From Costus lasius (taxonomy: Eukaryota > Streptophyta > Magnoliopsida > Zingiberales > Costaceae), in contig CM050449.1 in assembly GCA_027563935.2 (NCBI GenBank), forward strand, positions 45,730,507 through 45,794,506: DNA of 64,000 nt, written 5' to 3'. Numbering within the stretch: position 1 is the first letter of the stretch; each line of letters begins with the position of its first letter. The position numbers were made by a program, and so were the translations under genes. The notes below the pieces were generated by a model. The model searched no databases, was not told the DNA's origin, and was given only the letters and a program-made list of their open reading frames with translations. This document shows, piece after piece, positions 50,434 through 63,120 of this stretch.

Positions 50434-52705
50434 GCTGTCGACGGATCCTTCCCGATCTACGCGGTTCCCATGATATCTGAGCCTCAGGTTGTTCAATAAC
50501 CTGTTCTACTGGCTCAGGCTCATCCAACTGTGCTTGACTACTTTGTCCTTCCTCTGGATTCTCATCCAGTTTTATTTCTCTCCCACTGGCTTCTTGCAGA
50601 AGAAATTCCTTCTCAAGAAAAATTGCCGTCCGAGCAACAAATACTTTGTTCTCTTTGGGATCGAAGAAATAATAACCCTTAGTTTCCTTAGGGTAACCGA
50701 CAAAGATGCATTTCTCAGATCTGCTCTCTAGTTTCCCAGAGGCGAGCTTTTTGACATAAGCATCGCAACCCCAGATCTTAATAAATGTCAAGCTCGGCTG
50801 TTTTCCATACCATAACTCATATGGAGTCTCTGAAACTGCCTTGGATGGCACTCGGTTTAGTACCTTTGCAGCTGTTTCCAGTGCAAATCCCCAAAAGGAG
50901 TAAGGTAGAGTAGCCTGACTCATCATTGAACGAACCATATCCAGTAAGGTTCTGTTCCTCCTCTCGGACACACCATTCCATTGCGGTGTTCCTGGTGGAG
51001 TGAGCTGTGAGATAATCCCACACTCCTTCAGATAGTCAGTAAACTCTCGACTTAGGTATTCTCCACCTCGATCTGAGCGAAGTGCCTTGATATTTCGGCC
51101 TAGCTGATTCTGTACTTCATTTTTGAACACTTTGAACTTGTCAAAAGATTCACTCTTATGTCTCATTAGATAGACATACCCATATCTACTGAAATCATCA
51201 GTAAAGGTAATGAAGCATGAATAGCCACCTCTGGTATGTTTACTAAATGGCCCACACACATCACTGTGTATAAGGTCAAGTAAACCTGAAGCCCTTTGAC
51301 CTTTGTTGGGAAAAGGAGACTTCGTCATTTTGCCCAATAAACAAGCTTTGCATGTATCAATCTCCTCATAGGAGTATGATCCCAGCAGTCCATGGTCATG
51401 CAACCGCATAATGCGCTTCTTGTTAATATGGCCTAAACGACTATGCCATAGCAAGGTGCTGTCATCAGCATACTTGGCTTTCTTATTATCAATATTTTGT
51501 ATAGAACATTCCATGTCCAACATGAATAACCCATTGTTAATTGACCCAGTAGCATAAATAATATTATCAAGAGAAAGATAAAACTTTGAAGTCTTGCATT
51601 CAAAGGAAAACCCTTTCCTGACAAGAGCAGGAATAGAGATAATATTCTTGGTAATGCTAGGTACAAAATAACAATTGTTCAGTTCTAATACAAGTCCAGA
51701 TGGTAATGAGATGTGATATTCTCCTACAGCAACAGCAACAACCCGTGCCCCGTTTCCTACTCGTAGATCCACCTCATGCTGTCCCACCTGTCTTCTTCTG
51801 TTGAGTTCCTGTACATTTGAACAAATGTGAACTCCACATGCAGTGTCCAACACCCATGATATAGAAGAAGAGGATATCATGACTTCAGTCACAAAAATAC
51901 CTGAGCCAGAAGCGATGCTTCCCTTCTTGTCTCCTTGGAGCGCTTTACAGTCCTTTTTCCAGTGACCCAGCTGGCCACAATGGAAACATCTATATTCCTT
52001 CGACTGCTTAACCTTTTGTTTCAGAGCCATGTTGTAGTTCTTGACAGGGGCTTTGCCCTTCTTCCCCTTCTTCTTGTTCCTGAAAGGAAACATCAAGACA
52101 GAGGTTGAAGGCTTTCCCTTTAGAGTCTCCTCTGTAGTCAAGAGCATATTCAGCAACTCTGCCGGAGTACAGTCGATCTTGTTCATATTAAAATTAATAA
52201 TGAACGGATCGAAAGAGGCCGGAAGGGACTGCAGAATAATGTCTACAGCAAGCTCCTGATTGATGGTATGCCCCAGTTTCTCTAGACCCTCTTTGTGCCC
52301 AATCATCTTGAGCACATGAGCTCCCACTGGACTCCCTTCAGCCAGTTTGCTCTGAAAGAAAAGCTTGGTCAAATTATAGCGTTCAGTCCTCGCCTGTGCA
52401 GCATACAGCATCTTGAGGTTTGCTATAATTTCTATAGCAGACATATCCTCATGCTGACGCTGCAGCTGTGGTGTCATAGAGGCTAGCATCAGGCAAGCGA
52501 CATCAATGCTATCATTGACATGCTTTTCATAGGCTTCCCGAACCGCCCTTGCGGCGTTCGGAGCGACTTGAGGCGGTATAGCCGTCTCGAGGACATATAG
52601 TTTCCTCTCAGCCTTAAGAACAATCTTAAGGTGTCCGTACCAGTCTGAGAAGTTTGGCCCAGCAAACTTCTCCCTTTCCAGTAGGGATCGCACATTGAAG
52701 CTCAT
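50429..52705 (-). pseudogene. gag-pol: Copia gag-pol, element 6, N-terminal part
   Basis: Starts with ATGAGCTTC at 52705 and runs 759 codons without a stop: Gag, CX2CX4HX4C knuckle, DTA protease motif, integrase HHCC and DDE sites. It reads QPE at the insertion, then meets TGA in the solo LTR (50426-50428). With the C-terminal part the coding total is about 1,294 residues, the family's full length, so the LTR insertion is the only visible lesion. Confidence 0.95.
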
Positions 52706-54276
52706 GGTGTTCGTTGCTGCAGGAATCTACAACAATGCAAGAACAGCAAGGTCAGTATCAATGTTTAGAATCAATCCAGGACTTAAGAAAGATTCTTTTC
52801 TCACTATTTTATCTGACTAAAAAAATCCATTAAAACAGTCCGAAAGAGTAAGACTCTTTTAGTGAGATGGGATCCAGATTTCATACTTGGTCTCCGCGTC
52901 CCGCTCAGGCGAGATAAGATGCACAGAGAGTACAAGCACTAATTTCTGGTAGGCAGTCCCTGCCAATCGCCAACCCGTGCGATTCCCCTTCATCTGGGCA
53001 ATCCAGCAGACTGTGCCAACTGAGTTGGTACAACACAGTCTCTGACCCCACAGATGGCTGCCTCCATATAGCTAACATATGCCCCATATGTAGCCTACAT
53101 GGTCAAGCTGACCTGACCTACTCCCTGGACCACCACGTGCTATGCTGAGCAACGAGAAGCGATAAATCCCTTCTCTGTAACACGCAGGTGAAATCACACA
53201 CCATTTGAAGATAGATGGGCGTGCCCACTGAGTGGGTACAACACGGCCCCAACGATAGTCAGAACAGTGAGGTTTCGCATCAGAAGGCTTACGAGCTTGA
53301 TATTATAACGTTGGATTTTAACGGTCCTTTTATCTTCTTAACTATCATGCAAACCCTATGGTGATAGCAGAAGATAAATAAATCATGCAATTCTAGTTAT
53401 TTAAACAACAAAAGAAAGCATGATGATCGTATGTGGTAAACGCCCATTAAGCCTAGGTAAGACCTTAAGTTAACTTAAGTCTTCATTTGAGCTCTTCATG
53501 TGTCATTTGCATCTCATCTGGCCCAGACCAGGGCCCAAGCGCCCACTGCAGCTCAGGTGCGCCCACCAGGTAAATGCGCCTGTCATAGGGTCGAACCCTA
53601 GACCTCCCACCTGGTCAAGCCTCTGCTGCATGCGCCTCTGCCATGTGTGCTCTGTGCTCTTGTCTGATTAAAATTACATTTTAATCTATCTAGACAAGAT
53701 TGACACGCAGGTCAATTACACAATAAATTAATTAAAATGTGATATGCAGATCACAATAAATATTAATTTACAATTAAATCCAGGCTCGCAGGCCCCAGCA
53801 CAGCACACATTAAAAGGGCAACCCACATAAGATGAAATAGACACTCATCATGGAATTCAACCAACATGTGATCCAATAACAAAATAAAATTTTGAAAATC
53901 CCATTGGAATCAATTTTATTTGTCTTATGTGCCCTACTACCTTACAACAGTCCATTAATAGGGATCCACTCATCATGTCTAGTCAGATCCACTGCCCTTG
54001 CATGCACCAAGTCCTAACTGACTTGAGTCGACCTAATGGTCAACCATGCATGCGCAAAGGGCTGAACAACCTTCATGAGTTCTGGAAAGCGGGTGTGACC
54101 CCGGGCCTAACTCAAGAGTGCTCACTGGTTGTCTCAACCAGACCTCGCTACACGCCTGTCTGCAGTCGACCTATAGCCACCTCATGCTTGCGCATAGGTG
54201 CCATCTGGTCGACCCATCTAGGCTGTCAGATGGTCTGATCAGACTATTTGGATCCTACCGAGAGGATGACTTCAAC
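52706..54276 (-). other. Leader of copia element 6 (partial)
   Basis: Leader with the same order of segments as element 2. Pol III-like boxes lie around 53580-53640, intron-like signals around 52725-52890. It is cut at ACTTCAAC (54276) by element 7; in element 2 the following bases are CCTACTAACCCG. No protein seen. Confidence 0.86.
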
Positions 54277-55955
54277 TGTTGGGGTATGCCCTTAAGGCTA
54301 ATGTTTGAAGCCTTGGGATTCTATCAGTATCATGTATAAACTCTTATGTTTATAAAGGCATGGTTGTTATTCAGGTTGTTACATTGTCTGCTGCAATAAG
54401 TGTACTTCTGAATAATGTCTCAAAGCTGTTCAGCTAGGCTGACATGCAGTTAAGTCCTTAGTTGATATATCTTGGTGAACATGAGACAGCCTTGATATGA
54501 TTAAGACTAATATGTGTTCTAATCTTATAGGATGCTTCGAGCATGGAATAAGATGTAGACTCATGGGTACATTGGATGTACTGGACAGACCCTATTTGGA
54601 TATTCAATTGCTTGTCACAATGTGAATAATCCTTGTTTGCTACAAGTGGCACATGTCCTCTGACTTGAGATCACTTGTGTTTCTAAATGATGATTGTCAT
54701 TGTTTTGAGGTAGTTCAATATCATTTGAAACATAATGGTTATAGACTATCTTGGATGGTGAGCTTGAGTCAGGTTGGGGCACTAGTGATAGACAAAGGAT
54801 TGCCGTCTCCTTGTTTAAGGAGTGTGATGTTCTAATGGGCCCCCCTGGATGAGATGATTGAGAATAGTGTATGGCCATACCCAGGTGACTATGATCATCT
54901 GATCTAATCATGCTCATCATATTGGAGTTACAAGCTTGACACGCTTGTCCAATGAGAACATCCAATGGCAAAGGAATCATGTATGCCTAGTGAGTTGATT
55001 CACACTTGTGCTGTTGTTTGGGTGTAGTCTTGGAAGACTCTTTTCTTTATATCGGGAGACAGTGATGTGTTGCTAGATACCCCTCATTGTTCGTGATAAC
55101 CTAAGTTATCGTTACCGACATTTAAAGGAAACCCTCAGGGTCGCACAATTTGATGATATGGCTTACTTAAGTCAGATCGTGTGGACTGAATTGTTCAAGT
55201 TCAGTTTAAAGGAATTTAGTCTCTGAATGTAAGTGAGATCTGGTCTGATCATGTTTGATTGATTAGGGCTTGAGATCGGTAAGCTTCGATTGAGAGAATG
55301 GATGCTAGATCGGTGAGATCAGAAGCATCGAGAGATCAACGGTTAGATCTGAAGCCTTAGGGTTTAATTGAGATCTAGACTAATTGCTTGGCTTATTTGG
55401 TTTCTTAAACTGAACCAACTTGAACCGGCTCATCATATGAGCGCATGGTTCAAAGGGGAGAGCTAATAGCGTTAAGGAAAATTCATGGTCGCATGAATTG
55501 GAGACTTTGCTATTTTTAGATAGCACTTCTCTAAACGTGACCACGCCTCACGTTCACGCAAAAGGGAAGCTCTATTCTCGCCTCTCGCCCTTCTCTCTCG
55601 ACACACTCTTGTGTGGTGACGACTTCAAGTCTCTAGGAGAGGATTCGGCCAAGAAGAAAAACATCTCTTTCCTTCCATACGACAAGCACCTCTTGGAACC
55701 TTGCTAGCACAAGGAGCACCAAGGGAGTAGGCGGCTTCTTCATCTTGTGTGCGCATCCTTTGGAGGAGATCCTCTCGCTCTCTACTTTCAAGACACCATC
55801 CAAGAGATGGGATGGTATGGATCTTTCTCTTCTATACTAGCATTCGAAAGTTGATCATATGATATATTAAGATCTCTTGAAACCCTAGCTTCCCATGCGA
55901 ATTTTTATATGCGCCTCCCTTAGGGTTTCGGCCCCCTAGATTAAGGGGACTTTCA
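54277..55955 (+). repeat. 5' LTR of copia element 7
   Basis: 1,679 bp, TGTTGGGGTATGCC to GGGGACTTTCA, followed by AT and the primer site. Confidence 0.95.
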
Positions 55956-55957
55956 AT

Positions 55958-55969
55958 TGGTATCAGAGC
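55958..55969 (+). other. Primer-binding site, element 7
   Basis: TGGTATCAGAGC, complementary to initiator-Met tRNA, two bases after the LTR. Confidence 0.95.
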
Positions 55970-57782
55970 CTAGGTTTTTATATATTCATATGATTGCTTA
56001 TGGTGATCCATGTTTGTTGAATGTTTAGATCTAATATTTCTCATCATGCGAAAATACCAGATAGATGTATTTTGTTTGTGGCGCATGTATGAGATGAACT
56101 TTTGTTGGCGCATGCTTTACATGTTTTAGTTTTTGCTTTCAAAACTTTCATGACATGAGCGACTCACTATAGATCTAAGGCCTTACTGTAAACCCTTAGA
56201 CGGGTTATTAGGGTTGAAGTCATCCCCTAGGTTAGATCCAAAATGTCTGATCAGACCATCTGACAGCCTTGATGGGTTGACCAGATAGCACCTGTGCGCA
56301 AGCATCTGGTGGCTATAGGTCGACTGCAGACAGGCGTGTAGCGGTGTCTGATTGAGACGACTAGTGAACACACATGAGTTAGGCCCGGGGTCACACCCGC
56401 TTGCCAGAACTCATGAGGGTTGTTCAGCCCTGGCGCATGCATGGTTGACCTCTTGGTCGACTCAAGTCAGTTAGGACTTGGTGCATGCAAGGGCACTGGA
56501 TCTGACTAGGTTGGATGAGTGGATCCCTAGTAATGGACCGTTGTAAGGTAGTGAGGGCATATAAGAAAATTAAAATTGATGCTTATGGGGTTTTCGAAAT
56601 TTAATTTTCATGATTGGATCACATGTTGATTGATGCCTATGCTCGTTTATTTATTCTTATGTGGGCTGCCCATGTTAAATGTGTGCTGTGCTGGGGCCTG
56701 TGTGCCTGTATTAAAATGTAAATTAATTATTGTGATCTACGCATCACATTGTTTTTAATTTATAAAATGTAATTGACCTGCGAGTCAATCTTGTCTAGAT
56801 AGATTAATTTGTAAGTTAATCAGACAAGAGCACAGAGTACACTTGGCAGAGGCGCATGCAGCTTGATGCTAGACCAGGAGGGAGGTCCAGGGTTCGACTC
56901 TGGGACCAGGCGCATTTTCCCTGGTGGGCGCACCTCAGCTGCAAATGGCGCTTGAGCCCTGGTTGGGCCAGATGAGCAGCAAAAGACCCATGAAGAAGAA
57001 AAGCAAGTGAAGACTTAAGTTAATTAAGGTCTTACTTAGGCTATGGGCTTTTACCACATAAGATCCATGCTTTCTTTTATTGTTTAAATAAGTAGAACAA
57101 CATGATTTATTTATCTTCTGCTATCACCATAGGAATTGCATGATAGTGATGAAGATAAAAGACCGTTAAAATCCAACGCTAAAATATCAAGCTCGTATGC
57201 CTTCTGACGCGAAACCTCACTATTCTGATTATCGTTGGAGCCGTGTTGTACCCACTCAGTGGGCACATCCATCTATCTTCAGACGGTGCACGATTATACC
57301 TGTGTGTTACAGAGAAGGGATTTATCGCTTCTCGTTGCTCAGCATAGCACGTGGTGGTCCAGGGAGTAGGTCGGGTCAGCTTGACCATGTAGGCTACATA
57401 TGTGGCGCATATGGTAGCGCATGGAGGCAGCCATCTGTGGGGTCAGAGATTGTGTTGTACCAACTCAGTTGGCACAGTCTGCTGGATTGCCCAGATGAAG
57501 GGGAATCGCACGGGTTGGCGATTGGCAGGGACTGCCTACCAGAAATTAGTGCTTGTACTCTCTGTGCATCTTATCTCGCCTGAGCGGGACGCGGAGACCA
57601 AGTATGAAATCTAGATCCCATCTCACTAAAAGAGTTCTACTCTTTCGGGCAGTTTTGCTGGATTTTTCAGCCAGATAAAATAGTGAGAAAAAGAATCATT
57701 CTTAAGTCCTGAATTGATTCTTTACATTGATACTGACCTTGCTGTTCTTGCATTGTTGTAGATACCTGCAGCAACGAACACC
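55970..57782 (+). other. Leader of copia element 7
   Basis: 1.8 kb non-coding leader, the best reference copy in plus orientation. It holds A-box-like TGGCAGAGGCGC (56844-56855) and B-box-like GGTTCGACTCT (56891-56901), and a candidate intron 57602-57761 directly before gag. No conserved protein. Confidence 0.86.
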
Positions 57783-59560
57783 ATGAGCTTCAATGTGCGA
57801 TCCCTACTGGAAAGGGAGAAGTTTGCTGGGACAAACTTCTCAAACTGGTATGGACACCTTAAGATTGTTCTTAAGGCAGAGAGGAAACTGTATGTCCTCG
57901 AGACGGCAATACCGCCTCAACCCGCTCCGAACGCCGCAAGGGCGGTTCGGGAAGCTTATGAAAAGCACGTCAATGATAGCATTGATGTCGCTTGCCTGAT
58001 GCTAGCGTCTATGACGCCACCGCTGCAGCGTCAGCATGAGGATATGTCTGCTATAGACATGATAGCAAACCTCAAGATGCTGTATGCTGCACAGGCGAGG
58101 ACAGAACGCTATAATCTGACAAAGCTGTTCTTTCAGAGCAAACTGGCTGAAGGGAGCCCAGTGGGAGCTCACGTGCTCAAGATGATTGGGCACAAGGAGG
58201 CTCTAGAGAAACTGGGGCATACCATCAACCAGGAGCTTGCTGTAGATATTATTCTGCAGTCTCTCCCGCCCTCTTTCGATGCGTTCATTATTAACTTTAA
58301 TATGAACAAAATCGATTGTACTCCGGCAGAGCTGCTGAATATGCTCTTGACCGCTGAGGAGACTCTGAAGGGAAAGCCTTTAACCTCTGTCTTAATGGTT
58401 CCTTCAAGGAACAACAAGAAGAAGGGGAAGAAGGGCAAGGCCCCTGTCAAGAGTTACAGCAAGGCTCTGAAGCAAAAAGTCAAGCGGTCAAAGGAATACA
58501 GATGTTTCCACTGTGGCCAGCTGGGTCACTGGAAAAAGGACTGTAAAGCGCTCCAAGGAGATAAGAGGGGAAGCATCGCTTCTGGCTCAGGTATATACGT
58601 GACGGAAGTCATGGTTTCATCTTCTTCTATATCATGGGTGTTGGACACTGCATGTGGAGTTCACATTTGTTCAAATGTACAGGAACTCAAGAGAAGAAGA
58701 CAGGTGGGACAGCATGAGGTGGACCTACGAGTTGGAAACGGGGCACGGGTTGCTGCTGTTACTATAGGAGACTATTTCATCTCTTTGCCATCTGGACTTG
58801 TATTAGAACTAAACAGTTGTTATTTTGTTCCCAGCATTACTAAGAATATTATCTCCATTCCTGCTCTTGTCAGGAAGGGATTTTCCTTTGAATGCAATAT
58901 TTCAAAGTGTGTTTTAACTTTTGATAATATTGTTTATGCTACTGGTTCAATTAACAATGGGTTATTCATGTTGGACATGGAATGTTCTATACAAAATATT
59001 GATATTAAGAAAGCCAAGTATGCTGATGACAGCACCTTGCTATGGCATAGTCGTTTAGGCCATATTAACAAGAAACGCATTAAGCGGTTGCATGATCATG
59101 GACTGCTGGGATCATTCTCCTATGAGGAGATTGATACATGCAAGGCTTGTTTAATGGGTAAAATGACGAAGTCACCTTTTCCTAACAAAGGTCAAAGGGC
59201 TTCAGGTTTACTTGACCTTATACACAGTGATGTGTGTGGGCCATTTAGTAAACATGCCAGAGGTGGCTATCAGTACTTCATTACCTTTACTGATGATTTC
59301 AGTAGATATGGGTATGTCTATTTAATGAGACATAAAAGTGAATCTTTTGACAAGTTCAAAGAGTTCAAGAATGAAGTACAGAATCAGCTAGGCCGAAGTA
59401 TCAAGGCACTTCGTTCTGATCGAGGTGGAGAATACCTAAGTCATGCGTTTACTGACTATCTAAAGGAGTGTGGGATTATCTCACAGCTCACTCCGCCAGG
59501 AACACCGCAATGGAATGGTGTGTCCGAGAGGAGAAATAGAACGTTACTTGATATGGTTCG
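57783..59560 (+). pseudogene. gag-pol: Copia gag-pol, element 7, interrupted in integrase
   Basis: ATGAGCTTC start and an uninterrupted frame through Gag, CCHC knuckle, DTA protease motif and integrase, up to RNRTLLDMVR just past the catalytic Glu. Here element 8 begins and the frame runs a few codons into its LTR. There is one extra Asn in the basic stretch before the knuckle (NNKKKGKK). No stop or shift in 1,778 bp, so the element was probably coding-competent when element 8 hit it. Reverse transcriptase and RNase H should lie right of the window. Confidence 0.94.
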
Positions 59561-61258
59561 TGTTGGAGTATGCCCTTAAGGCTAATGTTTGAGGCCTTGG
59601 GATTGTATAAGTATCATGTAATAAACTCTTATGTTTATAAAAGGCATGGTTGTTATTCAGGTTGTTACCTTGTCTGCTGTAATAAGTGTACTTCTGAATA
59701 ATGTCTCAAAGCTGTTCAGCTAGGCTGACAGGCTATATGTCCTTAGTCGAGATATCTTGGTGAACATGAGACAGCCTTGATATGATTGAGACTAATATAA
59801 GTGCTAATCTTATAGGATGCTTCCAGCATGGAATAAGATGTAGACTCATGGGTACATTGGATGTACTGGACAGACCCTACTGGGATATTCCATTGCTTGT
59901 CACAATGTGAATGATCCTTGTAAGCAGCAAGTGGCACATGTCCTCTGACTTGAGATCACTTGTGTTTCTAAATGATGATTGTCATTGTCTTGAGGTAGTT
60001 CAATATCATTTGAAACATAATGATTATAGACTATCTTGGATGGTGAGCTTGAATCAGGTTAGGGCACTAGTGATAGACATAGGATTGCCGTCTCCTTGTT
60101 TAAGGAGTGTGATGTTCTAAAAGGGCCCCCTTATGAGATGATTGAGATAGTGTATGGCCATACCCAGATGACTATGTGCATCTGATCTAATCATGCTCAT
60201 CGTATTGGAGTTACAGGCTTGACATGCTTGTCCAATAAGAACATCCAGTGGCAAAGGAATTATGTATGCCTTGTGAGTTTGATTCACACTTGTGCTATGG
60301 TTTGGGAGTAGTCTTGGAAGACTCTTTCCTTTATATCGGGAGACAGTGATGTGTTGCTAGATACCCCTCACTGATCGTGATAACGTAAGTTATCGTTACC
60401 GACATTTAGAGGAAACCCTCAGGGTCGCACAATTTGGTGATATGGCTTACTTGAGTCAGATCGTATGGACTGGATTCTTTGAGTTCAGATTATAGGGATT
60501 TAATCTCTGATTGTAAGTGAGATCTGGTCTGATCATGTTTGATTGATTAGGACTTGAGATCGGTAAGCTTCGATCGAGAGAGATGATGCTAGATCGGAGA
60601 GATCAGGGGCATCAGGAGATGAATGGTTAGATCATGAGCCTTGGGGTTCGATTTGGTCTAGACCAAGTGGCTTGAGCTATTTCGGTTTGGTTTGATGAAC
60701 CAAATTCGATTGAACGATTTGGATTGAACCGGTTCACAAATGTGAACGCTTGGTTCAATGCCAAAATGCGTTCATGAAGTGGCTTGAACGCTTGGCTTGA
60801 TTCTCTTCCACTTATGGAAAGTAATCAAAGCCGGTTATGCTTCAACGCCAAAACGCATAAGCGTTGGCTTCTTCACTTGAACGCGATCATCCTTTCGTTG
60901 GGTGGTTGACGAAGGTGGGAGAGAAGCAAGAGAAGCTCTCGGCCAAGAAAGGGAATCATCTCATCATCCCTTCCAATTCGACAAAAGAAAAGCTTGGGTG
61001 TCTTGCTAGCACAAGGGACCGCAAGGAGTAAGCATCTTCATCTTGTGTGTGAACTTGTGGAGAAGATCTAGTTTGTTCTCTTCATCCAAGCCGACTTCCA
61101 AGCATATGGCGTTGGTATGAATTTCCATCTCAATCTATTCAATCGGTTATAGTTGAACATATGGCATGCAAATGATCTTAAACCCTTGCTTCCGCTAGCA
61201 TCTTTTTCATTAGCGCCATGCTTAGGGTTTTTGCCCCCCATTTTAAGGGGTTTCTTCA
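59561..61258 (+). repeat. 5' LTR of copia element 8
   Basis: 1,698 bp, TGTTGGAGTATGCC (one change in the usual terminus) to GGGGTTTCTTCA. The family inverted repeats are present. Confidence 0.94.
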
Positions 61259-61260
61259 AT

Positions 61261-61272
61261 TGGTATCAGAGC
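61261..61272 (+). other. Primer-binding site, element 8
   Basis: TGGTATCAGAGC two bases after the LTR. Confidence 0.95.
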
Positions 61273-63120
61273 TAGGCTCTATGCATGCTATTATGTTTGC
61301 TGATGTGATCCATACATGTTGCGCTTACTTGATGAACTTTGCGCTTACTTGATGATTTGGTTACATGAACTTTGCGCTTGTGTCATGGTTACATGAACTT
61401 TGCGCTTGTGGCATGATTACCTAAAGTTTGCGCTCCCCCTTGAAGGGGACCCCCTAAAGTTTGCGCTCCCCCTTGAAGGGGACCCCCTTAGATCTAAGGG
61501 TTATCAATATGAATGAAGCATGTTGTTTGATTGTTTGCGCTTGATCTAGATGTTTTATAAAACTTATATCTTGCGCGGCTGATTAGATCTAAGGTGCCCC
61601 TACTATAATTCCTTAGATGGGTTGATGGGGTTGAAAGCATAATCTAAATAGATCCAAGTCTGATCAGACCATCTGACAGCTCAGATGAGTTGACCTGATA
61701 GCACCTATGCGCAAGCACAAGGTGGCTGTAGGTTGACTGCATCTAGGGCGTGTAGCGAGGTCTGGTTGAGACAACTACTGAACACACATGAGTTAGGCCC
61801 GGGGTCACACCCGCTTGCCAAAACTCATGAGGGTGGTTCAGCCCTTGGCGCATGCATGGTTGACCATTAGGTCAACACGGGTCAGTTAGGACTCGGTGCA
61901 TGCAAGGGCAGTGGATCTGACTAGATGGATGCGTGGATCCCTATCAATGGACCATTGTAAGGTTATAGGGCTTATAAGGAAATTAAAATTGATACCATGG
62001 GGTTTTTCAAAAATTTTAATTTCATGAATGGATCACATGTTGATTGAACCATATGCTTGTTTATTTAGTCTTATGTGGGTTGCCCATTTGTGTGCTGTGC
62101 TGGGGCCTGCGTGCCTGGATTTAAAAATTGTAAATTAATTTGTGATCTGCGAATCACATTGTACTTAATTTATAATATGTTGTTGACCTGCGAGTCAACC
62201 TTGTCTAGATAGATCAAATGTACTTTGATTAGACAAGAGCACAAAGGCACACATCCAAGAGGGGCATTCACCTGGTGGTGCACCTGAGGTGCTCTTGGCG
62301 CTAGGGCACTGGGTTGGACCAGATGAGATGCAATGGAGCTCAAGTGAAGACTTAAGTAAAATTAAGGTCTTACTAGGGTTCATGGGCTTTTACCACATAA
62401 GATCATGCATTCTATTTATTGCTTTTATAATTAGAATTGCATGTTTAAGTTTATCTTCTGCTATCACCATAGGACTTCCATGATAGTTAAGAAGATAAAA
62501 GACCGTTAAAATCCAACGCTAACATATCAAGCTCGATAAGCCTTCTGACGCGAAACCTCACCTTTCTGATTATCGTTGGAGCCGTGTTGAACCCACTCAG
62601 TGGGCACGTCCATCTATCTTCAGACGGTGCTGGATTTCACCTGCGTGTTACAGAGTTGGGATTTATCCCCTCTCGTTGCTCAGCATAGCACGTGGTGGTC
62701 CAGGGAGTAGGTCAGGTCAGCTTGACCATGTAGACTACATATGTGGCGCATATGGTAGCGCATGGAGGCAGCCATCTCTGGGATCAGAGACTGTGTTGTA
62801 CCAACTCAGTTGGCACAGTCTGCTGGATTGCCAAGATGAAGGGGAATCGCACGGGTTGGCGATTGGCTGGGACAGCCTACCAGAAATTAGTGCTTGTCAT
62901 CTCTGTGCATCTTATCTCGCCTGAGCGGGACGCGGAGACCAAGTATGAAATCTGGATCCCATCTCACTAAAAGAGTGTTACTCTTTCGGACTGTTTACTG
63001 GATTTTTCAGTCAGACAAAATAGTGAGAAAAGAATCTTTCTTAAGTCCTGGATTGATTCTGAACATTGATACTGACCTTGCTGTTCTTGCTTGTTGTAGA
63101 TTCCTGCAGCAACGAACACC
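61273..63120 (+). other. Leader of copia element 8
   Basis: Non-coding leader. It differs from the others in two ways: a minisatellite at 61321-61491, and loss of the B-box-like segment around 62240-62300, where the sequence passes from GAGCACAAAGGCACAC to CACCTGGTGGTGC. Candidate intron 62943-63099 before gag. Confidence 0.85.
61321..61491. repeat. GCGCT-led minisatellite in element 8 leader
   Basis: Six units starting at 61321, 61341, 61374, 61402, 61430 and 61463 (20-33 bp), each beginning GCGCT and most ending in TTT. Units five and six contain CGCTCCCCCTTGAAGGGGAC, the U5 end of other LTRs of this family. Confidence 0.85.

Larger units (their letters stand above)
45456..54276 (-). mobile_element. 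Copia element 6, split by a solo LTR and by element 7
   Basis: Minus-strand copy: 3' LTR 45456-47136, polypurine tract 47137-47147, gag-pol in two parts, leader 52706-54276. Its primer site and 5' LTR lie beyond element 7, outside the window. The left target duplication is probably CACTA (45451-45455). Without the solo LTR its coding frame has no stop or shift. Confidence 0.92.
54277..59560 (+). mobile_element. Copia element 7, cut by element 8
   Basis: Plus-strand copy inserted antisense in the leader of element 6. It has 5' LTR 54277-55955, primer site, leader, and gag-pol from 57783 until element 8 interrupts it at 59560. Left target duplication TCAAC (54272-54276). The rest lies beyond the window. 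Confidence 0.93.

Noticed and set aside
56844..56901. A functional tRNA gene in the copia leader
   Set aside because: Only A- and B-box-like strings are present. I cannot fold an acceptor stem or anticodon arm, so I report it only as a Pol III-like module.
61321..61491. CRISPR-like array
   Set aside because: Units are directly tandem with no spacers, and the context is a plant retrotransposon leader.
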